A stretch of DNA of 64,000 nucleotides from an uncultured Desulfobacter sp. (GTDB taxonomy: Bacteria; Desulfobacterota; Desulfobacteria; Desulfobacterales; Desulfobacteraceae), in contig NZ_OY762614.1 in NCBI RefSeq assembly GCF_963666145.1, positions 4,020,501-4,084,500 on the forward strand, written 5' to 3'. The notes below the pieces were generated by a model. That model was not told the DNA's origin and did no database searches. It saw only the letters and a program-made list of their open reading frames with translations. Every line of letters starts with the position of its first letter. The stretch's first letter is position 1. This document shows positions 1-7,824 of this stretch, one piece after another. The position numbers were made by a program, and so were the translations under genes.

Positions 1-1022
1 TCTTCACCAAAGTACTTGACGATCTCCACCGGGGCTACGATCGCCTCGGCAATAAAAACAACCCCAGGAGCACTTATTTGGCAACAATCTTTAAACAATT
101 GCAGCAGTTTATGGGCTTCATATTCATTTTGACTTGTACTGCCGATTTTTTTCCAGAGAAAAGCTACCGCATCCAATCGTATTATATCTACGCCCTGGTT
201 GGCCCAGAACAACAACACGTCCAGCATTTCGATAAAAACTGCAGGGTTGCTGTAATTCAGATCCCATTGATATGTGTTAAAGACCGTCATGACCCACTTA
301 TGCATAGTCTCGTCCCAGGTAAAATTACCCGGGGCCTGGTCTGGAAATATTTCCGGCAGGGTCTGTTCAAACATATCGGGGATTTCCCGGTTTTCAAAAC
401 AATAAAAATAGTTTTGGTACCATGGATCTCCTGACCGGGCTTTTTGCGCCCATTCGTGCTCATCGGACACATGGTTTACCACTACATCCAGAGTCAGCAG
501 CATGTCCCTTTTTTTCATCTCGTTGGCCAGATTTTTTACATTTTCCAGCGTGCCTACCTTGTCGTTGATTTTTCGAAAATCGCTCACGGCATATCCGCCG
601 TCACTGGAGCCTTCGGGACATTCTAGTATCGGCATGATATGAACCAGGTTAACACCCAATTCCTGCAAATAGGCAAGTTTGTTTTGGACCCCTTTCAGGT
701 TTTCGGCGAAACCGTCTGCATACAGTGTCATTCCCACCCATTTTTGGTGAAGGAACCAATTGAATTTTTTTTCCCTTGCCAGGTCACTTTTCCTCAGATT
801 CCTGGGTCTTTTTATATACTGTCGTGCCATGGTTTCCACCAGATAAAGCAGTTGCTCCCTAAAATCATCCCGCTGGCCATACAATTGTTCAAAAATAAGG
901 AAAAGACTGTAAAAATTGGCGCCCAGGCGAGTGTAAAAGTGGTGGAGATCCTGCCTTCTGATTTCCGGTTTCAGCTTATCTAAAATTTCGTTCAATAAAG
1001 AATGTGAGAATTGTTCGTACAT
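1..1022 (-). CDS. ams: Amylosucrase (GH13), 3' part missing
   Basis: Transfers glucose from sucrose to alpha-glucan and releases fructose, so it can turn sucrose into glycogen-like polymer. About 340 N-terminal residues are present; the gene runs off the window start. GH13 region I reads DVVVNHVSDEHEWA near residue 179. The nucleophile region GVDIIRLDAVAFLWK lies near 283 and the acid/base region VVFIAEAIV near 325, all as in amylosucrase rather than ordinary alpha-amylase. The helical N-terminal stretch before the barrel (about 90 residues) also fits. ATG at 1022 lies 3 bp after the fructokinase stop, so it is the last seen gene of the sucrose operon. Sucrose phosphorylase is the alternative, but the DEHEWA and LDAVAFLWK motifs favour amylosucrase. 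Confidence 0.9.
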   Translation of the reverse strand, partial: MYEQFSHSLLNEILDKLKPEIRRQDLHHFYTRLGANFYSLFLIFEQLYGQRDDFREQLLYLVETMARQYIKRPRNLRKSDLAREKKFNWFLHQKWVGMTLYADGFAENLKGVQNKLAYLQELGVNLVHIMPILECPEGSSDGGYAVSDFRKINDKVGTLENVKNLANEMKKRDMLLTLDVVVNHVSDEHEWAQKARSGDPWYQNYFYCFENREIPDMFEQTLPEIFPDQAPGNFTWDETMHKWVMTVFNTYQWDLNYSNPAVFIEMLDVLLFWANQGVDIIRLDAVAFLWKKIGSTSQNEYEAHKLLQLFKDCCQISAPGVVFIAEAIVAPVEIVKYFGE

Positions 1023-1025
1023 AAT

Positions 1026-1919
1026 CTACTTCCAGGCGCTTAAAAACGGTTTGTAAAATGTTTTATCTGTAGTGGTTGCTCCGCGAATTTCAATAACGGC
1101 CCCGGCAAATTCCTGGGCACGTTTTAGTGTTGTTTCCAACGCCCAGTTTTTTAATTTTCCCAATAACAGGACGCTGCTGAACGCATCTCCTGCGCCGACG
1201 GTGTCGATGACCGATATTGTCTTTTCGGGTGAAACGGAAATGGGAAAAGAGCTGTTGGCGGTATAAATAACGGCGCCTTTTTCACCATGTGTCAGGATGA
1301 TGTGTTTTAAATGTGTGGCGGAAAAAAGTGTGTTGATCCGGCTCTCTTCTTTGCTACGGGCAGGGACCAGTTCTGCCAGTTCATGGTGATTCAGTTTCAA
1401 CCAGGATGTGCCGCTCAAAAGGGGGCGGATATCATTGATGCGCCACCACGGCGCGCGCAGATTCACATCCACGAATACATCTGGTCTTGCCTGGTGTTTG
1501 ATTGCCTGAAGCGTACCCGCGGATACCGCATTCCGTATGGCCAGGGTTCCATGGTATAAAAACGGGTGTTTCGGCAAACCGGGTAGTTGTCCGGTTTGAA
1601 TATAGTCGTAGGCGCACGGGCTGATGATGTCGTAATAGGGTTCATTATCAATAATATTTACTTGAACCTGGCCGGTTGGCTGATTTGCCTGGGTCTGAAG
1701 TCCGTTAAGGTCCATTCCCCAATCCCCCATGGCATCTTTGATTTGTTCTCCTAAGAGGTCTTCTCCCACCGAAGAGATAAACAATGGTGCCGTACCAAAG
1801 GCCTGTAAATGCCAGGCTACATTAAAGGGGGCTCCGCCCAAAATCCTTTGTCCATCCGGGAAACAATCAAATAAAACTTCACCAAATACGATAATTTGTG
1901 TGCCTGTCATATTCGTCAA
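1026..1919 (-). CDS. PfkB-family fructokinase
   Basis: Sugar kinase of the ribokinase/PfkB family, 297 residues. It opens with IIVFGEVLFDCFPDG and the glycine-rich LGGAPFNVAWHL substrate loop, and carries the C-terminal PfkB signature DTVGAGDAFSS near residue 243, whose Asp is the catalytic base. LGGAPFNVA is typical of fructokinases. Its start overlaps the end of the phosphatase gene by 4 bp (ATGA), and amylosucrase follows after 3 bp, so translation is coupled. The likely job is to phosphorylate fructose released from sucrose by amylosucrase. Substrate choice rests on context; another hexose cannot be excluded. Confidence 0.87.
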   Translation of the reverse strand: MTNMTGTQIIVFGEVLFDCFPDGQRILGGAPFNVAWHLQAFGTAPLFISSVGEDLLGEQIKDAMGDWGMDLNGLQTQANQPTGQVQVNIIDNEPYYDIISPCAYDYIQTGQLPGLPKHPFLYHGTLAIRNAVSAGTLQAIKHQARPDVFVDVNLRAPWWRINDIRPLLSGTSWLKLNHHELAELVPARSKEESRINTLFSATHLKHIILTHGEKGAVIYTANSSFPISVSPEKTISVIDTVGAGDAFSSVLLLGKLKNWALETTLKRAQEFAGAVIEIRGATTTDKTFYKPFLSAWK

Positions 1920-2752
1920 TCCATTAACTTTAATTCCGGAAAATAATGATGTATGCCCTCCAGAATACCTGCTGCATAGTTACCGTTCATATTTAAATAG
2001 CCTCCCCGGGCAAAATAAAAATGCTTTGAAGAAACGGTTTTACCCATCTGTGCTTGAATCTGTGATTTTAATTCGGGTGATGCATTGGCCACAAGGATTG
2101 ACTTGATAGGACTTAAAAGAACCTCTCTGTCGTTACCGCTGTCTCCTGAAAATACAGTGCGGTCAAAATCAAACGACCTGGTTTCCATCAGAAATTCAAT
2201 TGCTTTTCGTTTGTCGGCGCTGGCCGGTAGAATGTCCAGCAATCCGGTCTTTTTTTGTTCATCAATACTCCAGATGATATTGATCTGTAATCCATGCGGT
2301 TTTATTCGCAATTGGATTTCATCCGTCAATACTTCTGGATTGATATCCAAAGGCACATAATAACTGAGTTTATAGCGTCCTTGTTTTTCCTCTTCCTGTA
2401 GCTGGCATTGAGTTAGGTCTGAGAGGAAAACAGATAGTTCATTTTGGTTTTTGCCTTTCCAGTCACGGCAGATACGCTGATCCCAGTCAATTAAACGAAT
2501 CCACCGGCCGGACTGAATGTTATATACCGTGCTTCCCACGTCTGTGACGGCATAATCCGGTGCAGGCAGGTTAAAGCGGGCAATGGCGTCCATTACCAGT
2601 TTTTTATCCCGCCCGGTTACATATGCAAGTTTTATCTCCGCCCTTGAAACCAGTTTTCGGAACAGTGGCATTGCCTGGGGGCAGACCGGTTGAGGACCGT
2701 TGGGAATAAGCGTCCGGTCCAGATCTGTACAAATTAACAGCTTATCCAGCAT
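1916..2752 (-). CDS. spp: Sucrose-phosphate phosphatase (HAD superfamily)
   Basis: Removes phosphate from sucrose 6-phosphate, the last step of sucrose synthesis. The start is placed at ATG 2752 (protein MLDKLLICTDLDRT..., 278 residues), because a longer reading frame back to 2848 would lie inside the synthase gene and adds a non-homologous leader. HAD motif I DLDRT (D10, D12) and motif IV FSGDSGNDREVL near residue 200 are intact, and the C2-type cap places it with the SPP/Cof group. The start lies 4 bp after the synthase stop, and the end overlaps the fructokinase start (ATGA). Confidence 0.88.
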   Translation of the reverse strand: MLDKLLICTDLDRTLIPNGPQPVCPQAMPLFRKLVSRAEIKLAYVTGRDKKLVMDAIARFNLPAPDYAVTDVGSTVYNIQSGRWIRLIDWDQRICRDWKGKNQNELSVFLSDLTQCQLQEEEKQGRYKLSYYVPLDINPEVLTDEIQLRIKPHGLQINIIWSIDEQKKTGLLDILPASADKRKAIEFLMETRSFDFDRTVFSGDSGNDREVLLSPIKSILVANASPELKSQIQAQMGKTVSSKHFYFARGGYLNMNGNYAAGILEGIHHYFPELKLMD

Positions 2753-2756
2753 GGGA

Positions 2757-4892
2757 TTATTTTTCACAGCGGCTGAAAAAATCATAATAGTCAATGCCGT
2801 CCAGGATACCGGCTGCAAATTTTTTTTCGGAAAAATAAATCGGTTCAATATCTGTTAAGTTGGAAAGCTCTTCTTTATGCCGATTTTTAACAACAACAGA
2901 AAGGGTGTTGCCCCGCATCATATCTTCATCTGCGCCGGATCCGCCTGCAGTCAACATATGGTCAAGCGCAATGTCCCATTGTTCGGAAAACCATCGAATC
3001 GCATATCCTTTTGAGGCTCTGATAGGTATAATGTCCAGAAATTGTCCAAAGGAATATATGAGGTTGACAGCCTGTTCATTTTGATACAGTAGGGTTTTAA
3101 CGTCTTCCAGTGAGGGAGCCAGTTTTGGATCGTAATAATAACTGATTTTATGCCGGCTCTGTTCTGCTTTGGGCTGTAATTTTAATCCTGTTAGATCAGA
3201 TAGGATACGCTGAACAGCGTTTCTGTTCCATAGATGATCAATATGGTTGGTCCAGACCCGATCCCGTTCCAGGTTGCCGCCATAGTAAATTTCGGTTCCC
3301 ATACTGGTAATAAGTACATCGGGCTGGATAATCTGGTATTTTTTTAAAATCGTCAGCGCAGAATCCAGTCGGCGCCCTGTGGCAATACAGAAGCTGATAT
3401 CCTTGCGGTGACCAGATAAAACCTGGTTTAACCGGGTCAGGGAATCCATATCTCCCAACAGATTCTGATCAATATCCGATACAATTGCGCCATTGTGGTA
3501 AATCATTTGCCGGCGGGTGACAGGTAAGCGCTTTAAAGGCTTGCGCTTTTCTATGATCGGCTGTATGGCGTTTAAATATTTATCGGTGTGAGATTCCCAG
3601 GTGTAGTTGCTGTTTACACCTTTGAGACCATTTTCCGATAAATTATGTCTATGTTTTTTGTCTTTTAAAATGCGTAAAATTTTATCAACGATATCGTTTT
3701 TATCCAGCGGGTTAATCAGATAACCATTCAGACAGTTTCGAACGATATCAATAGGGCCGCCGTCCTCCGTGGCGACAATCGGTACAAAGCTGGCGGCGGC
3801 TTCGATTAAGGTTAAGCCAAACGGCTCTGTCAGTGCGGGATTGATAAAAACTCCTCCTGAAACGGAAGCCAGGCGATATAGAACGGGGACCTCATCCGGT
3901 TTATGGGTTTTGGGATAAGCCACTTTGCCATAGAGATCATATTGATCAATGGTCAGCAATAGATCCGTCAGAACTTCCTGGGCACCGGTGTCCAAGTCCC
4001 GGATGTCTTTTCTGGTTCCCGCAACGATCACCAGATTGGCCAATTCTTGTAATTCCATTGATTTTCCGTACGTTGCGATCAAGGTGTGAATATTTTTTCT
4101 TTGGTCAGGACGTGAAAGGGCCAGAATCATGGGTTTGTCGGGATTGATTAGAAATTTGCTGATTTCTTTAAAAATCGGACTGTCAAGCTCATCCCCGACT
4201 GGGGGATGAAATTTTTCCAGGTCCGTTCCCGGTGGAATCATCTGCATGCTGTCGGGTTGATAAAAATGGTAGGAGGCATACTGTTCGTTGATTTCATTAC
4301 TGGTACTGGTGATCACCAACTCCGCAGATCCCAGGGTGTCTTCTTCTGCGTTTATCCTGCGGGCCATATTATAACGTTTTTCTATATCCGCACTTTTCAT
4401 TCCACCGGCTATCAGCCTTTTGCGTTTGCTTCGTCCCAAAGAGTGAGCCGTGAAAACCAGAGGCAATTCCAATTGATGAGATAGACGTGTTCCCACGTAG
4501 CCCGCATCCGCATAATGAGCATGAATAATACCTGGCAGATTATTTTGTTTTTTCAAGAAAATTAAAGCATTGTCGACAAAATTATCCAGATAATCCCAAA
4601 GATTTTCTTTGGGGATATATTCTTTGGGACCGCAGTTGATTCTGACAATTCGGGCTTTTGAATTCAAGGGTTCAATAATTTTATTGTAATCTCCACTTAC
4701 CTGGCGATCAGCAATACGGCGGGTCATCAGGTCAACCTGTTCCACGTCAGGGTGTTTGGAAAGTGTTTTGGCGAATTCTAAAACATATTTGGTCTGGCCG
4801 CCGGTGTCCGCATCACGCCCTAATTCAAGTTCATGGCCTCGAATTAATCCATGGATATTGATTAATAAGATATATTTGGGGTTGGATCTCAC
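2757..4892 (-). CDS. sps: Sucrose-phosphate synthase with C-terminal phosphatase-like domain
   Basis: Makes sucrose 6-phosphate from a nucleotide-glucose and fructose 6-phosphate. 711 residues, GTG start. The N-terminal GT-B/GT4 part (about 1-455) has the SPS opening INIHGLIRGHELELGRDADT, FTAHSLGRSKRKRL and the donor-site block FINPALTEPFGLTLIEAAA. The C-terminal HAD-like domain (about 460-711) looks inactive: motif I is DIDQN instead of DxDxT, and motif IV reads GGSGADEDM instead of GDSxND. The separate, intact phosphatase gene follows at once. It is first in the operon; no strong ribosome site precedes the GTG, but homologues start at this point. Confidence 0.93.
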   Translation of the reverse strand: MRSNPKYILLINIHGLIRGHELELGRDADTGGQTKYVLEFAKTLSKHPDVEQVDLMTRRIADRQVSGDYNKIIEPLNSKARIVRINCGPKEYIPKENLWDYLDNFVDNALIFLKKQNNLPGIIHAHYADAGYVGTRLSHQLELPLVFTAHSLGRSKRKRLIAGGMKSADIEKRYNMARRINAEEDTLGSAELVITSTSNEINEQYASYHFYQPDSMQMIPPGTDLEKFHPPVGDELDSPIFKEISKFLINPDKPMILALSRPDQRKNIHTLIATYGKSMELQELANLVIVAGTRKDIRDLDTGAQEVLTDLLLTIDQYDLYGKVAYPKTHKPDEVPVLYRLASVSGGVFINPALTEPFGLTLIEAAASFVPIVATEDGGPIDIVRNCLNGYLINPLDKNDIVDKILRILKDKKHRHNLSENGLKGVNSNYTWESHTDKYLNAIQPIIEKRKPLKRLPVTRRQMIYHNGAIVSDIDQNLLGDMDSLTRLNQVLSGHRKDISFCIATGRRLDSALTILKKYQIIQPDVLITSMGTEIYYGGNLERDRVWTNHIDHLWNRNAVQRILSDLTGLKLQPKAEQSRHKISYYYDPKLAPSLEDVKTLLYQNEQAVNLIYSFGQFLDIIPIRASKGYAIRWFSEQWDIALDHMLTAGGSGADEDMMRGNTLSVVVKNRHKEELSNLTDIEPIYFSEKKFAAGILDGIDYYDFFSRCEK

Positions 4893-5282
4893 AATATTTT
4901 TAGTTCACTATGTATTATTATAACGATTTTAATAATATTTAAAATCATAAAAGTTGATGCGTTGAAATAACATTCTTTTATTATTGTTGTTTTTGCTGAT
5001 CATGCATTTTTAAAATATTCTAAAAGAATTTTTTATTCTAAATATTAATATATATAACAAAATGATACAGATATTGAAAGTGACAAATAAAAGAATTATG
5101 TGGCTATTTATGTAGCATAATTCCTTTATTTGCGGGGCATTGATTACTTCTTTATAAGAAAGTCTGTGTAACCTGCACAGATCTTTCAACTTTCGTTGTG
5201 GGCTGAACCACGGTGAAAACCCGGGTCAGCCCATGGCTGTTATATTGATGGTGTTAGTTCAACTTTTTGCGTGATATCATTG
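4893..5282. other. Intergenic region upstream of sps with inverted repeats
   Basis: AT-rich, no convincing gene. On the minus strand a TATAAT (4917-4922) lies about 25 bp before the sps GTG as a possible -10 box, but no good -35 is visible. At about 5086-5131 two arms of roughly 16 bp (AATAAAAGAATTATG and its near complement) can form an AU-rich hairpin with one G-U pair around a 15-nt loop. It could be a weak terminator for the minus-strand genes upstream. A second imperfect hairpin, GGGCTGAACC ... GGTCAGCCC, lies at 5200-5232 with no U-run. Their function is unknown. Confidence 0.4.
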
Positions 5283-5405
5283 TTAGAGGGATTTTATTGA
5301 TCGCTCTGCTTGTTTCTTCTCTAAATCTTTTGCCCATGGCGTGTATTTTGTGGGAAAAGGGTATTCAAGATTTCCGGTCGGGTTTAGAAGTACCAGGTGA
5401 TCCAT
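5283..5405 (-). CDS. Possible 40-residue protein, unknown
   Basis: A short open frame, ATG at 5405 and TAA at 5283-5285, starting inside the last codons of the outer-membrane barrel gene in another frame. The product is hydrophilic and ends in a lysine/glutamate-rich helix (PWAKDLEKKQAERSIKSL). The amino-acid use looks protein-like, and the overlap would allow coupled translation, but there is no clear ribosome binding site and I do not recognise it. It may be chance. Confidence 0.25.
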   Translation of the reverse strand: MDHLVLLNPTGNLEYPFPTKYTPWAKDLEKKQAERSIKSL

Positions 5406-6730
5406 GCTGAAATTGTGTCTGCGGGTGCCGTGGTGAAGTCGGCACCCGGGACCACAAATCCGCCGTATTCGGTATCTGCGGCGCCCCAGTTTAAAAGGGC
5501 GGTCAGGGTGACACGGATATTGTCGGAAACGTCGTAAACAACCCGGGGCATTAGCATGCCGGAACCGTCATGGAGATTGACGACGGGGGTGAGATACACA
5601 TTGACCAGGGGATGAATCTCCAGGTTGACGTTGGCGCTGGCATACCATCGGCCCAGAGCAAACAGTTCACCTCTGTCCAGACGGTCTGAAACAACCGGGT
5701 CCAGCAGTTCCTGACTGTAATCATTATCGGAAAGGCCGTTGTAATAAAGTTCCACATACCCGTACCAGTTCCTGTTGAACCATACCCAGGAATAATCCAG
5801 GTTGGCTACCCCTGAGATGTAAAAAGAGTGTCCCCGGCTCGTTTGATCAAGGCATGTGCCGGTCAGATCCAGCCGGAAGGCGGCATCTTTAAGGTTGCCG
5901 GCAGTACCGATGCCGGCAATCATGTCCTTATAGTGCCGGGCCACCATGACATCCGTGTCCAGCCCGCCGAGATTGGTGTGAAGTTTTACGCCTAAAGAGG
6001 ACTGGTCCATGCCTGCTTCATCAGTATCCGGGTCCCTGTGGGCGGCATAAATCAGATCCACATCCACACTTTTGACCGGGACGTGCACCAGAATCAGATC
6101 GTCGCCGGTTTTGTAATCGCGTTTAAGATCAGTGGGGGCAAAGGGGTTGAAAAGATCCATGGGGTTAAAGGTAAATCCATGGCCCCAGGTTACGGCCTGG
6201 CGGCCGATGCGAATTTCCCCCCAGGTCTGTGAAAAGGATAAAAACGCCCGGTCCAGGCGATGATATATAACCGAACGCTCACCCTCGTGCAGGCTGTGGG
6301 TGAAATTGAAAAATCGGTGGTCATCTTTGACGGGACCGGCCAGACCGTCGGGGAACAGGGCAGGGTAGCGCGCTTTGAGTTGTTCTCCATCCTTTCGGGT
6401 GTCTCCGCCGCCGGCTATCGCTTCATAATTGATCTCCACGTACAGCGCATCGCTGAAAAAGAGTTTGCTGTTCAGGCGCAGTTCCCCAAATCCGTCATAT
6501 TTGGGAGACAGACCCACATGCCGGTAGGCAGAATCCGATTTTGGGAACAACGTTCGACTGTAAATTTTTAAGTGGCCGTCCCACTTCATATCCGGAAAAG
6601 ATGCCGCTTCTTGTGCATATCCAAGGGCGACAAAAACAAGCCGGAATAAAAAGAACAGAAAAATTAAAACCATGGGGGTTGATGCCATGTATTTCCATCG
6701 GTGTTTTTTGTCTCTACTTGGTATGATCAT
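5384..6730 (-). CDS. Outer-membrane beta-barrel protein of an ABC export-like cluster
   Basis: About 448 residues. ATG 6730 is preferred over the TTG codons just upstream because a GGGGTGA Shine-Dalgarno lies 6 bp before it, inside the end of the ATPase gene (overlap 17 bp). A basic N-terminus and hydrophobic stretch (MVLIFLFFLFRLVFVALGYA) form a signal peptide ending at YAQ. The rest shows alternating aromatic strands and terminates in ITWYF, with a C-terminal Phe typical of BAM substrates. It includes the phrase IGRQAVTWGHGFTFNPMDLF, common in barrel proteins linked to LolA/FtsX-type clusters. The transported molecule is unknown; lipid or lipoprotein transfer to the outer membrane is an inference from neighbours. 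Confidence 0.75.
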   Translation of the reverse strand: MIIPSRDKKHRWKYMASTPMVLIFLFFLFRLVFVALGYAQEAASFPDMKWDGHLKIYSRTLFPKSDSAYRHVGLSPKYDGFGELRLNSKLFFSDALYVEINYEAIAGGGDTRKDGEQLKARYPALFPDGLAGPVKDDHRFFNFTHSLHEGERSVIYHRLDRAFLSFSQTWGEIRIGRQAVTWGHGFTFNPMDLFNPFAPTDLKRDYKTGDDLILVHVPVKSVDVDLIYAAHRDPDTDEAGMDQSSLGVKLHTNLGGLDTDVMVARHYKDMIAGIGTAGNLKDAAFRLDLTGTCLDQTSRGHSFYISGVANLDYSWVWFNRNWYGYVELYYNGLSDNDYSQELLDPVVSDRLDRGELFALGRWYASANVNLEIHPLVNVYLTPVVNLHDGSGMLMPRVVYDVSDNIRVTLTALLNWGAADTEYGGFVVPGADFTTAPADTISAWITWYF

Positions 6731-7397
6731 CAACAATCACCCCATCCTTGAGCCGGATGATTCTTCGGGAAAATCCCATCACCATCCGGTCATGGGTAGA
6801 GAAGATAAAGGTGACCTGCCGCTGTTCATTCATTCGGGCCATCATTTCCAAAAGGCCTTGTCCGGTTTGGGAATCCAGATTGGCCGTGGGTTCGTCCGCA
6901 AGGATGATGGACGGGTTGGAGACAAGGGCCCTTGCCACCGCCACCCGCTGCTGCTGCCCCCCGGACAGTTCTGCCGGCCGTCGGTCGTGCATGCCCGAAA
7001 GGCCCACATCATCCAGAACAGACCTGGCGCGCTCTGTTCTTTGTTTTGCGGGCACACCCTGCATGAGCATCACATATTCCACGTTTTCCCGGGCCGACAG
7101 CACCGGGATGATATTATAGGCCTGGAATACAAAGCCGATTTTGTTCAGGCGCATCTCTGCCAGTTTTGACTGGGATAACCCGGTGAGCGTTTCGCCGTCC
7201 AGAATGATTTCTCCCTGGCTGGGGGTGTCCAGTCCGCCCATTAGATTGAGCAGGGTGGTTTTACCCGATCCCGACGGCCCTGCAAGGGCACAAAATTCCC
7301 CTTTTTTTACACAAAGGGATATGTGCGCCAGGGCATGCACCGAAACATTGCCCTGTTTGTATGTTTTGCTGACATCTTTGACTTCGACCATGTTCAT
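6714..7397 (-). CDS. LolD/MacB-type ABC transporter ATPase
   Basis: ATP-binding subunit, about 227 residues from ATG 7397 (AGAGAG ribosome site); the frame extends to 7502, but the family starts at MVEVKDVSKTY. Walker A GPSGSGKTT, Q-loop FVFQAYNIIPVLSARENV, signature LSGGQQQRVAVARAL, Walker B IILADEPTANLD and H-loop STHD are all present. The LSGGQQQR and NLD forms are those of LolD/MacB enzymes that pair with FtsX-type permeases. Two such permeases lie about 5 kb upstream on the same strand, beyond a two-component pair. It is probably the motor for them and for the barrel protein that overlaps its 3' end. Confidence 0.88.
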   Translation of the reverse strand: MNMVEVKDVSKTYKQGNVSVHALAHISLCVKKGEFCALAGPSGSGKTTLLNLMGGLDTPSQGEIILDGETLTGLSQSKLAEMRLNKIGFVFQAYNIIPVLSARENVEYVMLMQGVPAKQRTERARSVLDDVGLSGMHDRRPAELSGGQQQRVAVARALVSNPSIILADEPTANLDSQTGQGLLEMMARMNEQRQVTFIFSTHDRMVMGFSRRIIRLKDGVIVDDHTK

Positions 7398-7560
7398 TGG
7401 ATGCTCTCTTTTTCTTGAGTCCGGTTTTTCATCTGCAAGAGAATACGAAATGATCGGCCCCTGCGCTGTTGTATGCTGTAAGGCAAGACAATCCAATCCC
7501 AAACAGCCATATCACAATCCCATTGGTTTTGGGAAACACGTTTTTTGCGGGGGATTAGTT

Positions 7561-7642
7561 GCAACGTCGGCCGTTGTATGGGCCGGCTCCTGTGCATGCC
7601 CTAACGAGGGGAGGGCAACCACAGGGGATTGCCCATACAAAA
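7561..7642 (+). repeat. Dispersed palindromic repeat, copy A (diverged)
   Basis: Shares the frame AACGTCGGCC.TTGTA ... TGCCCTAACG ... GGCAACCACAGGGG.ATTGCCC.TACAAAA with copies at 36809 (same strand) and 15684 (opposite strand). The two halves are imperfect inverted repeats around a CTAACG-containing loop, so the transcript would fold into a long hairpin. This copy is the least conserved and lacks the TTATGATCAAA tail of the other two. It lies between the ATPase and kinase genes. Confidence 0.75.
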
Positions 7643-7726
7643 ACAGCCGGCAACAGAATCAACCCCCAATCCTTTAAAGGGAGATACGGAAAGATTTCAG
7701 GGCAAAAGGACCGGTGTATGTGTATA

Positions 7727-7756
7727 TTGAAAGGGGGGGGGATTTTGATGTATACT
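7727..7756 (+). promoter_or_regulatory. Candidate sigma-70 promoter of the kinase gene
   Basis: TTGAAA (7727-7732), an 18-bp spacer holding nine consecutive G, then TATACT (7751-7756). It lies 69 bp before the kinase start; a TAGGAG ribosome site follows at 7815-7820. Confidence 0.45.
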
Positions 7757-7824
7757 CTTTTAATCCACACAAGGGATTCGCAGATACCCGTTCCACAGAT
7801 AAAAGATGTTATGTAGGAGATGTT

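Noticed and set aside
78..983. Three plus-strand open frames of 60-118 codons
   Set aside because: They lie antisense to the amylosucrase gene, which has full GH13 motifs on the minus strand.
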